This document shows, piece after piece, positions 15,346 through 21,069 of a stretch of DNA of 30,548 nt (the stretch's first letter is position 1; each line of letters opens with the position of its first letter). Position numbers and translations under genes: made by a program. A model generated the notes under the pieces. It worked only from the letters and a program-made list of their open reading frames with translations, was not told the DNA's origin and did no database searches. Where the stretch lies: positions 1-30,548 of the IMG/VR virus record IMGVR_UViG_3300025009_000313; one strand, 5' to 3'. This stretch comes from a virus.

Positions 15346-15707
15346 TTTAAGTGGTGAATTATTGTGCTTCTGTCTTTCTTTTTTAAAAGAAGAGCAATTT
15401 GTATTATCGGGAATTTGTCTTTTTTCATTCCAACGATTATCGCTTTCAGCTCTTGAATTGTCGCTTTTTTCCGGTTTTGGGGCAAGCACAAATATCTGGG
15501 CTGATATTTAAAGGCCCACAAGCAACCGAGGTGTCCTTTTTTGAGGCATTTTTTGATTTTGGCGGTATCGCCATTCTCGATCCGGCTAATCAAAGCGTAT
15601 AAATAGCTCCGAGAAATGCGAAATTTCCTCAAAACAAACCCCACTTTTTCCTTAGCCGCTTTTGTTTCTTTCCATCGCCAATATATTCTGTATTCTTTAT
15701 TTGTCAT
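15342..15707 (-). CDS. DNA-binding protein with DnaA domain-IV-like helix-turn-helix
   Basis: 121 residues, basic (many Lys/Arg). The C-terminal segment KFPIIQIALLLKKKDRSTII (then HHLK) matches the core of the DnaA domain-IV signature, where a Pro-containing helix is followed by R/K-D-H-(S/T)-T-(V/I)-x-H. Here D-R-S-T-I-I-H-H replaces D-H-S-T-V-I-H. A second possible HTH lies near residues 29-46 (RISRSYLYALISRIENG). There is no AAA+ domain, so it is not a full initiator. Five phage promoters carry perfect TTATCCACA DnaA-type boxes, so a regulator or origin-binding role is plausible. It overlaps both neighbours (11 and 4 bases). Confidence 0.6.
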   Translation of the reverse strand: MTNKEYRIYWRWKETKAAKEKVGFVLRKFRISRSYLYALISRIENGDTAKIKKCLKKGHLGCLWAFKYQPRYLCLPQNRKKATIQELKAIIVGMKKDKFPIIQIALLLKKKDRSTIIHHLK

Positions 15708-16251
15708 ATCTTTTTTTTAATCTAGCCTGTAATTGCTCTATCGCTATTCTTTTGGCCTCTTCGTGGCCATACTTGCCGGACAACTCCCAAAAATTCTTGC
15801 TGTCGGGAAATTCATAACCGGACGGAATGAATATGGTTTCTTCCAAAGTTTTCAAAAAAGTATTCCACGCTTGAACATCCTTAAAGTCGGTAGTGCTTTT
15901 GCGCTTGCGGATTATCTTATTTGTGGTCTGCAAATTATATCCCAGCATTTCATCCAGTAATTCCTCCCTATAATTGTCCAATGTCTGACTATCCGGTGTC
16001 CCCTCAAACAAATCCATATCTTGAATGGCATAATACTCAACCACCGCGCCCTCAAAAAATCTCTTTTGGTTTTCTATTTCCGGGTCAAACAATTCATAGG
16101 TGTTTTTAATTATTTTAGGCTTCCATTCCGCCTCTACTGTTTTTTGCATTTCTTTGACCCACCTTTCCTTGCGCTCAACTTCTCTCTCGGCCGGTGGTAT
16201 AATCTGCGTCGGTGTCAAACTATAAAATAATGATATTTTGGATGTTTTCAT
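15697..16251 (-). CDS. hypothetical protein of the recombination operon
   Basis: 184 residues, charged and mostly helical, no motif recognised. The visible parts are an N-terminal basic/acidic helix (REVERKERWVKEMQKTVEAE), a middle with YELFDPEIENQKRFFEG and a C-terminal segment (YGHEEAKRIAIEQLQARLKK). It overlaps the 46-residue gene by four bases (ATGA) and the DnaA-like gene by 11, so it is translated with them. Its place between nuclease and regulator suggests DNA metabolism, without proof. Confidence 0.6.
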   Translation of the reverse strand: MKTSKISLFYSLTPTQIIPPAEREVERKERWVKEMQKTVEAEWKPKIIKNTYELFDPEIENQKRFFEGAVVEYYAIQDMDLFEGTPDSQTLDNYREELLDEMLGYNLQTTNKIIRKRKSTTDFKDVQAWNTFLKTLEETIFIPSGYEFPDSKNFWELSGKYGHEEAKRIAIEQLQARLKKRYDK

Positions 16252-16388
16252 TTTTCCGATTTACGCCTTTCTTCTATCCTTTCCGCCGGACAGTATTTGC
16301 ACCTCCAAAAAATAAAACGCCAATTATATTGAGGAGCGCCCCATTCGTGAAGTCCGAAATAACATAATGTTTTTTGTATGATAGACAT
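16248..16388 (-). CDS. 46-residue Cys-containing small protein
   Basis: The frame runs from the ATG at 16388, which overlaps the previous stop (TAATG), to a TGA overlapping the next ATG (ATGA). It fills the gap exactly, strong evidence for a real gene. The peptide includes LCYFGLHEWGAPQYNWRFIF and WRCKYCPAERIEERRKSEK. A C-x-x-C with the upstream Cys and His (C-Y-F-G-L-H) could bind zinc. Its basic tail suggests nucleic-acid binding. Function unknown. Confidence 0.65.
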   Translation of the reverse strand: MSIIQKTLCYFGLHEWGAPQYNWRFIFWRCKYCPAERIEERRKSEK

Positions 16389-17329
16389 TATTTTTTCTTT
16401 TTGGCTTTAAATGCCAACGACCTTGATATGCTCTTTGGCTCATTCTCCGTTTCAAATTTTGTTTTAGCCGCCTTAACTGCCGTCGCAATGTCTTCTGTGT
16501 CTTCCAGCATAAGACCGTAGTCTAAATAATTTATTTTAAGGGTTTTTGGATAATCGTATGTCTTCCGTTCAGTAAAATAAAAAGTTCCAAATTCCGTTTC
16601 CGCCGTCCTCGCTCCGCCAAAATCCAACTGCCCGGCGATCCGCTCCTTTATTTCGTCCATTTTAATTTCCAGTTCGGCTACTTGCGCATTGAGCCGGGCA
16701 TATTCCGCCGCATCCTCTTGGTTCACAAAATCAGCGCTGGATTCTAGCCATTTCGGGTATTCCTCGTTTACTTCGCCGATTATCGCCAAAATTACCGACG
16801 TAAAGGCCTCCAATTCCTCGCTAGTGTAGGTTATAGAGGCGGCCACGACACTTTCCCCGCCAGTAAGCTCAATCTCCCGCGTAACCTCATTCCAGCGCGT
16901 AGGGATGTATTCTATGTGTCCGACAACCGGAAGCATCCGCCCGTAAAAATTCCATACCAACCACGCCGTTGTTTTCATTTTTAAATCAGAGGCGAGTTTG
17001 TTTGCGTCCCAATTATTCTCTTTTCCGGTTTTATAATCCACAAAAACGGCAGTTTTCCCGTCTTCTTCCGTTGAAAAACTATCGGGGATACCCAAAACTT
17101 TATATTTTTCGGCAAAAAATTCCAAAACCTGTTCGTTGTTTGGGAATTTATGTTTTGCGTCCAATAACCCGCCCTCAATCAGAGCGTGTATTTGCTTGCC
17201 GGTTTTCATTGAGGCGGTTTCCGGTGTTTTTACTCCGGCAAAATAAGAACGAATGAATTGAGAACGGCTATTGACCCAATTATCCAGCGCTGACGGCGAA
17301 ATGTGGGGTTTAATATCGGGATAGAACAT
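16388..17329 (-). CDS. PD-(D/E)XK nuclease, Cas4/RecB-like
   Basis: 313 residues from the ATG at 17329 (MFYPDIKPHISPSALDNW), four bases after the ERF stop; a longer frame to 17392 reads back into ERF. It has the family pattern S-P-S-A-L-D-N-W near the N-terminus, M-K-T-G-K-Q-I-H49, G-I-P-D83, and V-D98-Y-K100-T-G as the metal-binding D-x-K. A coiled coil follows (EYARLNAQVAELEIKMDEIK) and a basic C-terminus. Such enzymes process DNA ends and pair with single-strand annealing proteins in phages; here the partner is the ERF gene immediately before. No four-Cys iron-sulfur cluster typical of true Cas4 is seen. Confidence 0.8.
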   Translation of the reverse strand: MFYPDIKPHISPSALDNWVNSRSQFIRSYFAGVKTPETASMKTGKQIHALIEGGLLDAKHKFPNNEQVLEFFAEKYKVLGIPDSFSTEEDGKTAVFVDYKTGKENNWDANKLASDLKMKTTAWLVWNFYGRMLPVVGHIEYIPTRWNEVTREIELTGGESVVAASITYTSEELEAFTSVILAIIGEVNEEYPKWLESSADFVNQEDAAEYARLNAQVAELEIKMDEIKERIAGQLDFGGARTAETEFGTFYFTERKTYDYPKTLKINYLDYGLMLEDTEDIATAVKAAKTKFETENEPKSISRSLAFKAKKKK

Positions 17330-17333
17330 AGAT

Positions 17334-18092
17334 TTATTTTTCTTCCTTATTATTACCTCCGACCTTTTCCGCAAATTCTTCCCCTTTGGCAATACACATC
17401 TCCATCAATTCATCATATTGCTCTTTGGTAAAACCCAATTTCGGGGCTTTGCCATCCTCAATCAGTTTAAGTTCGGCGCTCATAAATTCGGCTTGCTTGG
17501 CGATTTGTTCTTTCGTTTTCGCTTCTGCGATGTTTTTCTTGGCTTGCTTCAATGCAAATTTTTCAAGGCTTTCTTTTCGTTCCTCTTCCAGTTTTACATC
17601 GTTATCCTCTTCGGTGGCAATTCCCAAAACTAAGGCAAGCGTATATCGGCGAGCGTAGGTTATCTGACCACCAACATCTTTCATGTCGCCCTCTGTTTTG
17701 ATTTTAAGGACACCGGAGCGCAACTCATTCCTTGTCGTAAATTGTGGCTTTTTTTCGTGTTTTCTTTCCCCTGTTGGATTTTCAGTAATAATTTCAAGAA
17801 CACTAAGTTCTTGCAAATATGTTTCGTGCGTCAAAACACACTCCACGCCTTTTTCCGACAGTTCATGTCTTACCGACAACCCGTGCTTGCCAAGCAATGG
17901 GTAAAGATAATCCATAATTTCGTCCAAGGGCGCAAACCAAAAATTAACATCTCTCCCTTCTCTCGTTTTAAATTTGACTTCTTTCGTTCTCTTTACGGAC
18001 TTTAATTCACCTTGCAAAGCCGAGAGCGCCTCAAAAATACTCTCGTAAAAAATACTCTCGTGTTTTATTTTTTCTTCTTTTTTGTCTTCCAT
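17334..18092 (-). CDS. erf: ERF-family single-strand annealing recombinase
   Basis: 252 residues starting at the ATG at 18092 (MEDKKEEK). ERF hallmarks are F-W-F-A-P-L-D-E-I-M-D-Y-L-Y-P-L-L-G-K-H-G-L near residues 50-72 and G-G-Q-I-T-Y-A-R-R-Y-T-L-A-L-V-L-G-I-A-T, with E-E-D-N-D next, near 140-166. The C-terminal third is a charged helical tail. ERF proteins anneal complementary single strands in phage recombination and genome circularisation. The gene begins 17 bases after the tRNA-like RNA at 18110-18239 and has no Shine-Dalgarno sequence; the leader ends ATTATCAATAAAAAT plus an A-run. It is the first protein gene behind the promoter at 18251. Confidence 0.85.
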   Translation of the reverse strand: MEDKKEEKIKHESIFYESIFEALSALQGELKSVKRTKEVKFKTREGRDVNFWFAPLDEIMDYLYPLLGKHGLSVRHELSEKGVECVLTHETYLQELSVLEIITENPTGERKHEKKPQFTTRNELRSGVLKIKTEGDMKDVGGQITYARRYTLALVLGIATEEDNDVKLEEERKESLEKFALKQAKKNIAEAKTKEQIAKQAEFMSAELKLIEDGKAPKLGFTKEQYDELMEMCIAKGEEFAEKVGGNNKEEK

Positions 18093-18098
18093 TTTTTT

Positions 18099-18113
18099 AT
18101 TTTTATTGATAAT
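18099..18113 (-). repeat. 15-base leader element, copy 1
   Basis: ATTATCAATAAAAAT on the minus strand, seven bases before the ERF start codon and overlapping the base of the tRNA-like RNA. An identical copy is at 18884-18898 before the MT-A70 gene. Confidence 0.55.
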
Positions 18114-18239
18114 TATGATATTGGCTAAGGCCGTGGTGTCCATCTTTGCGAATATAAGGTAATTAACCCAGCTAGCTTTTATTCGCAAATGGCGGACTCG
18201 AACCGCCCCCACAGCCTTAACCAACATCCTTGATAATCA
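18110..18239 (-). ncRNA. tRNA-like three-way-junction leader RNA
   Basis: A closing helix pairs 18228-18209 with 18136-18117 (20 bp including three G-U pairs). It is extended by 7 bp (18239-18233 with 18116-18110) across a 4-base bulge. Inside is a perfect T-arm mimic at 18207-18191: 5-bp stem GGCGG/CCGCC with a TTCGAGT loop of 7. It is followed, with one base between, by an acceptor-like 9-bp helix, TTTGCGAAT (18189-18181) with ATTCGCAAA (18153-18145), closed by a 27-base loop. Seven unpaired bases, ATGGACA, take the D-loop position. On the plus strand the three G-U pairs would be A-C mismatches, so selection is on this strand. The predicted +1 (~18244) almost coincides with the helix base. 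Not a canonical tRNA. Confidence 0.7.
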
Positions 18240-18250
18240 CGACCAATTTA

Positions 18251-18305
18251 AGTATATACCAATTAAAAACAATGTCTAGGTTTTTTGTAGTATAACTGTG
18301 GATAA
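18251..18305 (-). promoter_or_regulatory. promoter of the tRNA-like RNA and recombination operon, with DnaA-type box
   Basis: -35 TAGACA at 18278-18273 (5 of 6), 16-bp spacer, -10 TATACT at 18256-18251 (5 of 6). A perfect TTATCCACA box at 18305-18297 lies 18 bp upstream of the -35. Confidence 0.6.
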
Positions 18306-18876
18306 CTTTTTTTGAATATCCATTCCGTCTACTTCGTTTCCCGCGCAATTCCAACCGCGTGTTCTTTGCCGGGCAAAAAGTTCTATACGAGGCAAGTCGC
18401 CCATAAGTTGAACAATTTTATCCCTTATGATTGCCGGTTTTGCCGAATGCCCCCCCCAAATGAGCAATAGTTAAGTTCGCCACGCAACAATTTTCTCTTT
18501 TTGGTTTCCCTTTGGTGGCCAATAGGCATATTTCCGGATTTCCTCTTGTCCAGTATCCAAGTCCGAAGTGAAATCCGTCTGATACTTTATTCTGTTTAAC
18601 CCAAGTAAAAGCAACTGTTTTGTATTGAAAGCCCCATGCTTTTATTGTTTCCAGCGCCTCTTGTAATTTTGGATATGTTGCCCAAAGAAAAAGAACGCAA
18701 TTTTTGTCAGCAATGTCTTTGACCGGTAATTTGTAAATGTCCTCGTTATTCATTACACCATATGGGCTTCTCCCGTTTCTTCTTGCCCATTTTTCTCCAC
18801 GAACTGCCAACTCTTTCATTGACCAGTTTTTAAATCGCCATGGCGGGTCGGCCAAAATAATCTGATATTTTTTCAT
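18276..18876 (-). CDS. MT-A70-type adenine DNA methyltransferase, frameshifted at a G8 tract
   Basis: The first part (18876-18418, 152 residues) starts MKKYQIILADPPWRFKNW with the catalytic D-P-P-W at residues 10-13 and runs to NPEICLLATKGKPKREN, a typical MT-A70 block. The frame then breaks at eight Gs (18457-18450). With seven Gs it would read on through HSAKPAIIRDKIVQLMGDL, PRIELFARQRTRGWNCAGNE and V to the stop at 18276, the usual C-terminal half of the family. As it stands the protein ends early with an unrelated tail. It could be phase variation by G-tract slippage, ribosomal slippage or a sequencing error. The enzyme class methylates N6 of adenine. Its start follows the tRNA-Lys-like gene and the 15-base leader element. 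Confidence 0.8.
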
Positions 18877-18883
18877 TATTTTA

Positions 18884-18898
18884 ATTTTTATTGATAAT
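18884..18898 (-). repeat. 15-base leader element, copy 2
   Basis: ATTATCAATAAAAAT, identical to 18099-18113. It begins one base past the discriminator of the tRNA-Lys-like gene and ends seven bases before the MT-A70 start codon. Confidence 0.55.
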
Positions 18899-18899
18899 A

Positions 18900-18968
18900 T
18901 CGGGGTTCAAGGAATTGCACCTTGCTTGTCTAGTAAAACTAAACCGTGCTACATCCACACCCACCCCG
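18900..18968 (-). tRNA. tRNA-Lys (anticodon TTT), divergent
   Basis: 69 bases with a tRNA cloverleaf. Acceptor CGGGGT/ACCCCG (6 bp plus a G-A mismatch), discriminator A at 18900. Short D-arm GTGT/GCAC with loop GGATGTA. Anticodon arm GTTTA/TAGAC with loop GTTTTAC, giving anticodon TTT with T33 and A37. A 3-base variable region, then T-arm CAAGG/CCTTG with loop TGCAATT, in which T55 is replaced by G. CCA is not encoded. Only one base separates acceptor and D-arm, and the D- and T-loop contacts are atypical, so it may be decayed or specialised. It lies between tiny Cys-rich genes and the MT-A70 gene. Confidence 0.55.
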
Positions 18969-19054
18969 TAAATGAGAGGAATTTGCCGTCCTCTCTTTCG
19001 GCTTTGACCATTTTCTGCGCTAACAGAAAATGCTTTTTAAAGAACAAAGACTTT

Positions 19055-19219
19055 TTAGGAAAGTTTGAGTTTGACGATTTTTATTCCTTGACTGCTGTTT
19101 TCTCTAACCGCAAAGTTTTTGCAAACGGCCTTATTCGTGCCGGCGGTAAGGCAATAATCGGAAACCTTGCGATCTTGGATTATTTCGTCTTTCTTTACAC
19201 AATACCCGTGTCTAACCAT
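19055..19219 (-). CDS. 54-residue hypothetical protein
   Basis: The frame from the ATG at 19219 overlaps the end of the preceding gene and ends with TAA at 19055. The peptide (MVRHGYCVKKDEIIQDRKVS, then DYCLTAGTNKAVCKNF) has three Cys and one His that might form a zinc site. Codon use looks like that of its neighbours. The 86 bases between its stop and the tRNA hold two hairpins (GAGAGGA/TCCTCTC at 18976-18997 approximately, and CATTTTCTG/CAGAAAATG near 19009-19032), and I see no further gene there. Function unknown. Confidence 0.5.
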   Translation of the reverse strand: MVRHGYCVKKDEIIQDRKVSDYCLTAGTNKAVCKNFAVRENSSQGIKIVKLKLS

Positions 19220-19394
19220 TGCGCCCGCCTTTCTCGCATTCCGGACATTTTACTCTCTCAATTTCAGCCGTGCCTTTTGCGACAAGCAATGAAATGTTGT
19301 GGCTTATTTCTTTGTCTATTCCAATAAATTCGCCGTGCTTTTTTATTCTTCCACAAAAACATTGTTTGATTGTGGCCCTGCCCTTAATCTGCAT
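19212..19394 (-). CDS. 60-residue zinc-ribbon protein
   Basis: The start is the ATG at 19394 because a strong Shine-Dalgarno sequence (AAAGGAGG) lies six bases upstream; the two codons before it are not needed. The protein has C-F-C-G near the N-terminus and C-P-E-C near the C-terminus, a four-Cys zinc-ribbon plan, with a helix between (GIDKEISHNISLLVAKGTAE). Possibly a nucleic-acid or protein adaptor. It is the second of four small Cys-rich proteins encoded in a row. It is one of the few genes here with a clear Shine-Dalgarno sequence. Confidence 0.6.
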   Translation of the reverse strand: MQIKGRATIKQCFCGRIKKHGEFIGIDKEISHNISLLVAKGTAEIERVKCPECEKGGRNG

Positions 19395-19415
19395 TTCCAA
19401 CCTCCTTTCTGTCGG

Positions 19416-19625
19416 TTAAATTTTTATTTTTCCGCAAAATAATTCACATAAACAACGAGGACAAATGGTAAGGGTGCTTTGTTTTTTCATTGAGAGAAAA
19501 AACGACAAAATGTATTCATTAGGTTTAACCCAAGTTTCGGAAAATACTCTAATCATTAAACAAATCTCGCAAATTTCTAAAACGACATTGTCGTCATAGA
19601 TTTCAAAAAGGTCAAAGACTTTCAA
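19416..19625 (-). CDS. 69-residue Cys-rich small protein
   Basis: It starts with TTG at 19625, behind AAAGGAG about ten bases upstream. Four metal-binding-like groups are visible: C-E-I-C in the first third, then C-P-R-C-L-C and C-G-K near the C-terminus, suggesting one or two zinc sites. The middle carries aromatic and hydrophobic residues (WVKPNEYILSFFLSMKK). It overlaps the preceding 57-residue gene by 14 bases. Function unknown. Confidence 0.5.
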   Translation of the reverse strand: MKVFDLFEIYDDNVVLEICEICLMIRVFSETWVKPNEYILSFFLSMKKQSTLTICPRCLCELFCGKIKI

Positions 19626-19785
19626 TTTTCGGCGCTCCTTTCTTGTGTTCTTCTATTTCTTTTGCGGAATAAAAATTAAGATGGATAACACCATTGAGAA
19701 ACGGACAAGCAAACGCTAAAACTTGATGACTTATTTTATAATCGTGAACCAAACCGCAAACAGGACATTGAATAACTCCTTTCAT
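19612..19785 (-). CDS. 57-residue C2-type zinc-finger small protein
   Basis: The ATG at 19785 has AGGTGA five bases upstream. The peptide begins MKGVIQCPVCGLVHDYKISH and then LAFACPFLNGVIHLNFY, giving a C-P-V-C-G knuckle and a later Cys with His residues, a plausible treble-clef or zinc-ribbon site. It is the first gene after the pseudoknot RNA at 19844-19941 and overlaps the next gene. The 58 bases between RNA and ATG hold a TATAAT-like hexamer (19843-19838) without a good -35. Function unknown. Confidence 0.55.
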   Translation of the reverse strand: MKGVIQCPVCGLVHDYKISHQVLAFACPFLNGVIHLNFYSAKEIEEHKKGAPKIESL

Positions 19786-19843
19786 ATTTCACCTGCCTTT
19801 CCTAAAAAAGTTTTAAAAAGAGCTACCCATTTAATTTATTATA

Positions 19844-19941
19844 TCATCATCCCCTCAAATTGGCAGGGGTGGAATTATCGGGAGCAAGCCCGCTGGCGGC
19901 CACCCTTGCCTATTAAATCCGCCAGTTTGAAAGGACGATGA
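19844..19941 (-). ncRNA. predicted pseudoknotted RNA
   Basis: On the minus strand an outer 16-bp helix (19941-19926 with 19859-19844; three G-U pairs) encloses a classical pseudoknot. Strand A CTGGCGG (19925-19919) pairs with CCGCCAG (19899-19893), 7 perfect bp. Strand B GGCAAGGGTGG (19910-19900) pairs with CCACCCCTGCC (19872-19862), 10 of 11. A 4-bp hairpin (19892-19879) lies between the two closing strands. The order A, B, A', hairpin, B' with no unpaired base at the A' boundaries suggests a compact folded RNA. It occupies the gap between the 156-residue gene and the small zinc-protein cluster. No known family assigned. Confidence 0.6.
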
Positions 19942-19953
19942 CGGCTAAATTTT

Positions 19954-20424
19954 TTAATTTCCCTCTCCCAATAAAAATCTTGGCATTGTTTTATCTTCTA
20001 AATTCTTTTCATACTGTGGCAGTAATGCCTCCGCCATTGTTGTAGATTTTCCTGCTTTGTCGGTTATAACAAGATGAGCCATAAATTCAGCTTCAAATTC
20101 TGTAAGTCCATTGCCTATTGCTACAAACTTTGCTTTAAGATGGTTTAGGAGTATGCGGTGGATTATATTTAATTCTTGATTTCTTTGGTTTTCATTCTCC
20201 TCTCCCTGTTTTGTTCGTAAGGGCGTGATTATTCTTACAGCTTTTGGAATACTTTTCTCATCAAGTTTTGCCATAAATTCAAGCACAAATCTATCGGGCA
20301 TTGAAGTAAAGCGAATTTGGTTTATGCCTAGTTGCCCCAGCATTTTCATTATATCTGCTTGTGATTTCGCCCAATAGACACTAGTATTTTTATACGCTCC
20401 TTCAATCCAATTTAATTTTTTCAT
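19954..20424 (-). CDS. hypothetical protein
   Basis: 156 residues, mixed alpha/beta. It begins MKKLNWIEGAYKNTSVYWAK and includes INQIRFTSMPDRFVLEFMAK, a strand-rich part, then LNIIHRILLNHLKAKFVAIG, EFEAEFMAHLVITDKAGKST and a C-terminal helix. No catalytic motif recognised. The leader is almost pure A/T without Shine-Dalgarno. Similar-looking small proteins are frequent among uncharacterised phage early genes. It follows a zinc-finger gene in the early operon. Function unknown. Confidence 0.6.
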   Translation of the reverse strand: MKKLNWIEGAYKNTSVYWAKSQADIMKMLGQLGINQIRFTSMPDRFVLEFMAKLDEKSIPKAVRIITPLRTKQGEENENQRNQELNIIHRILLNHLKAKFVAIGNGLTEFEAEFMAHLVITDKAGKSTTMAEALLPQYEKNLEDKTMPRFLLGEGN

Positions 20425-20439
20425 TTTATTTTTTTATTT

Positions 20440-20646
20440 TTATTTTCTAAAACTTTTTGCTTTCGGACAATCAAAGAAATGCGACACAAATTTCCCATTG
20501 CCCAGTTCCGATATTGGCATATTTTTTCCTGCTTTTGTTTTGCCCCAAAAAATTTCTTTTCCGCAACCCTCGCAAAAAGATGGGTTGCAAGATTCCGCAA
20601 TTTCAACTTCGGCAGTTCCTTTGGCTAATTGTAAGGTTAATTTCAT
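20440..20646 (-). CDS. 68-residue zinc-binding protein
   Basis: It has C-E-G-C-G-K-E-I-F-W-G-K-T-K-A-G-K-N-M-P-I and later S-H-F-F-D-C-P-K-A, a zinc-ribbon layout (Cys-Cys, then His-Cys) repeatedly seen in small phage proteins. The ATG at 20646 overlaps the previous stop (ATGA) and has AAGGA nine bases upstream. A role in DNA or protein binding is inferred only from the fold. Another ATG-initiated frame on the same strand gives a much less plausible peptide. Confidence 0.6.
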   Translation of the reverse strand: MKLTLQLAKGTAEVEIAESCNPSFCEGCGKEIFWGKTKAGKNMPISELGNGKFVSHFFDCPKAKSFRK

Positions 20647-21065
20647 TTTATTTTTTCCTTAATATATTTTTTTTCGTTTTCTGTGAAAAAACTTTCCAAC
20701 AGACCGAGAACGGGCGTATTTTTGGTGTCTATGATGTGCTTTATCAGTTCGTTTTTGCTATGGCTTTCTTCCGGCGCTGAAATTTTAGTTTCTTCCACTT
20801 TGTTTTCCGTGAATTTTGCAAAAAGTTCCATTGGTGTTCTTTTTATGTGCAGATCGCATTGGATATTGCCCGGTTCGCAACTTTTGCCGCTTGTGCTTTT
20901 AAGATACTCGGCAAAGCTTTTTTTGTGTATTTCAATTATGTCGTGAAAATCATAGCCGACATCAAGAACTAGCCTCACAACTCCCCCGTTTTGCATCAAA
21001 AAGACATACACGCTGGGTTCAATGGTTTTTTTTCTCAATCTTGATATAAATTCAAAAACATTCAT
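20643..21065 (-). CDS. hypothetical early protein
   Basis: 140 residues. A basic N-terminal helix (MNVFEFISRLRKKTIEPSVY) precedes a small beta-like part (VVRLVLDVGYDFHDIIEIHK). The middle is charged and the C-terminus is helical (LIKHIIDTKNTPVLGLLESF). No family recognised. It lies 4 bases after the methyltransferase stop and overlaps the zinc-binding gene, so it is part of the early operon. Function unknown. Confidence 0.6.
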   Translation of the reverse strand: MNVFEFISRLRKKTIEPSVYVFLMQNGGVVRLVLDVGYDFHDIIEIHKKSFAEYLKSTSGKSCEPGNIQCDLHIKRTPMELFAKFTENKVEETKISAPEESHSKNELIKHIIDTKNTPVLGLLESFFTENEKKYIKEKIK

Positions 21066-21069
21066 GGAT

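Noticed and set aside
18110-18239. Canonical permuted tRNA gene
   Set aside because: No D-arm can be formed and the 20-bp helix is far too long for an anticodon arm. I therefore call it tRNA-like only.
19844-19941. Direct assignment as HDV ribozyme
   Set aside because: Strand order fits, but P3/L3 and the catalytic C motif are not visible, and an outer helix is present that HDV does not have.
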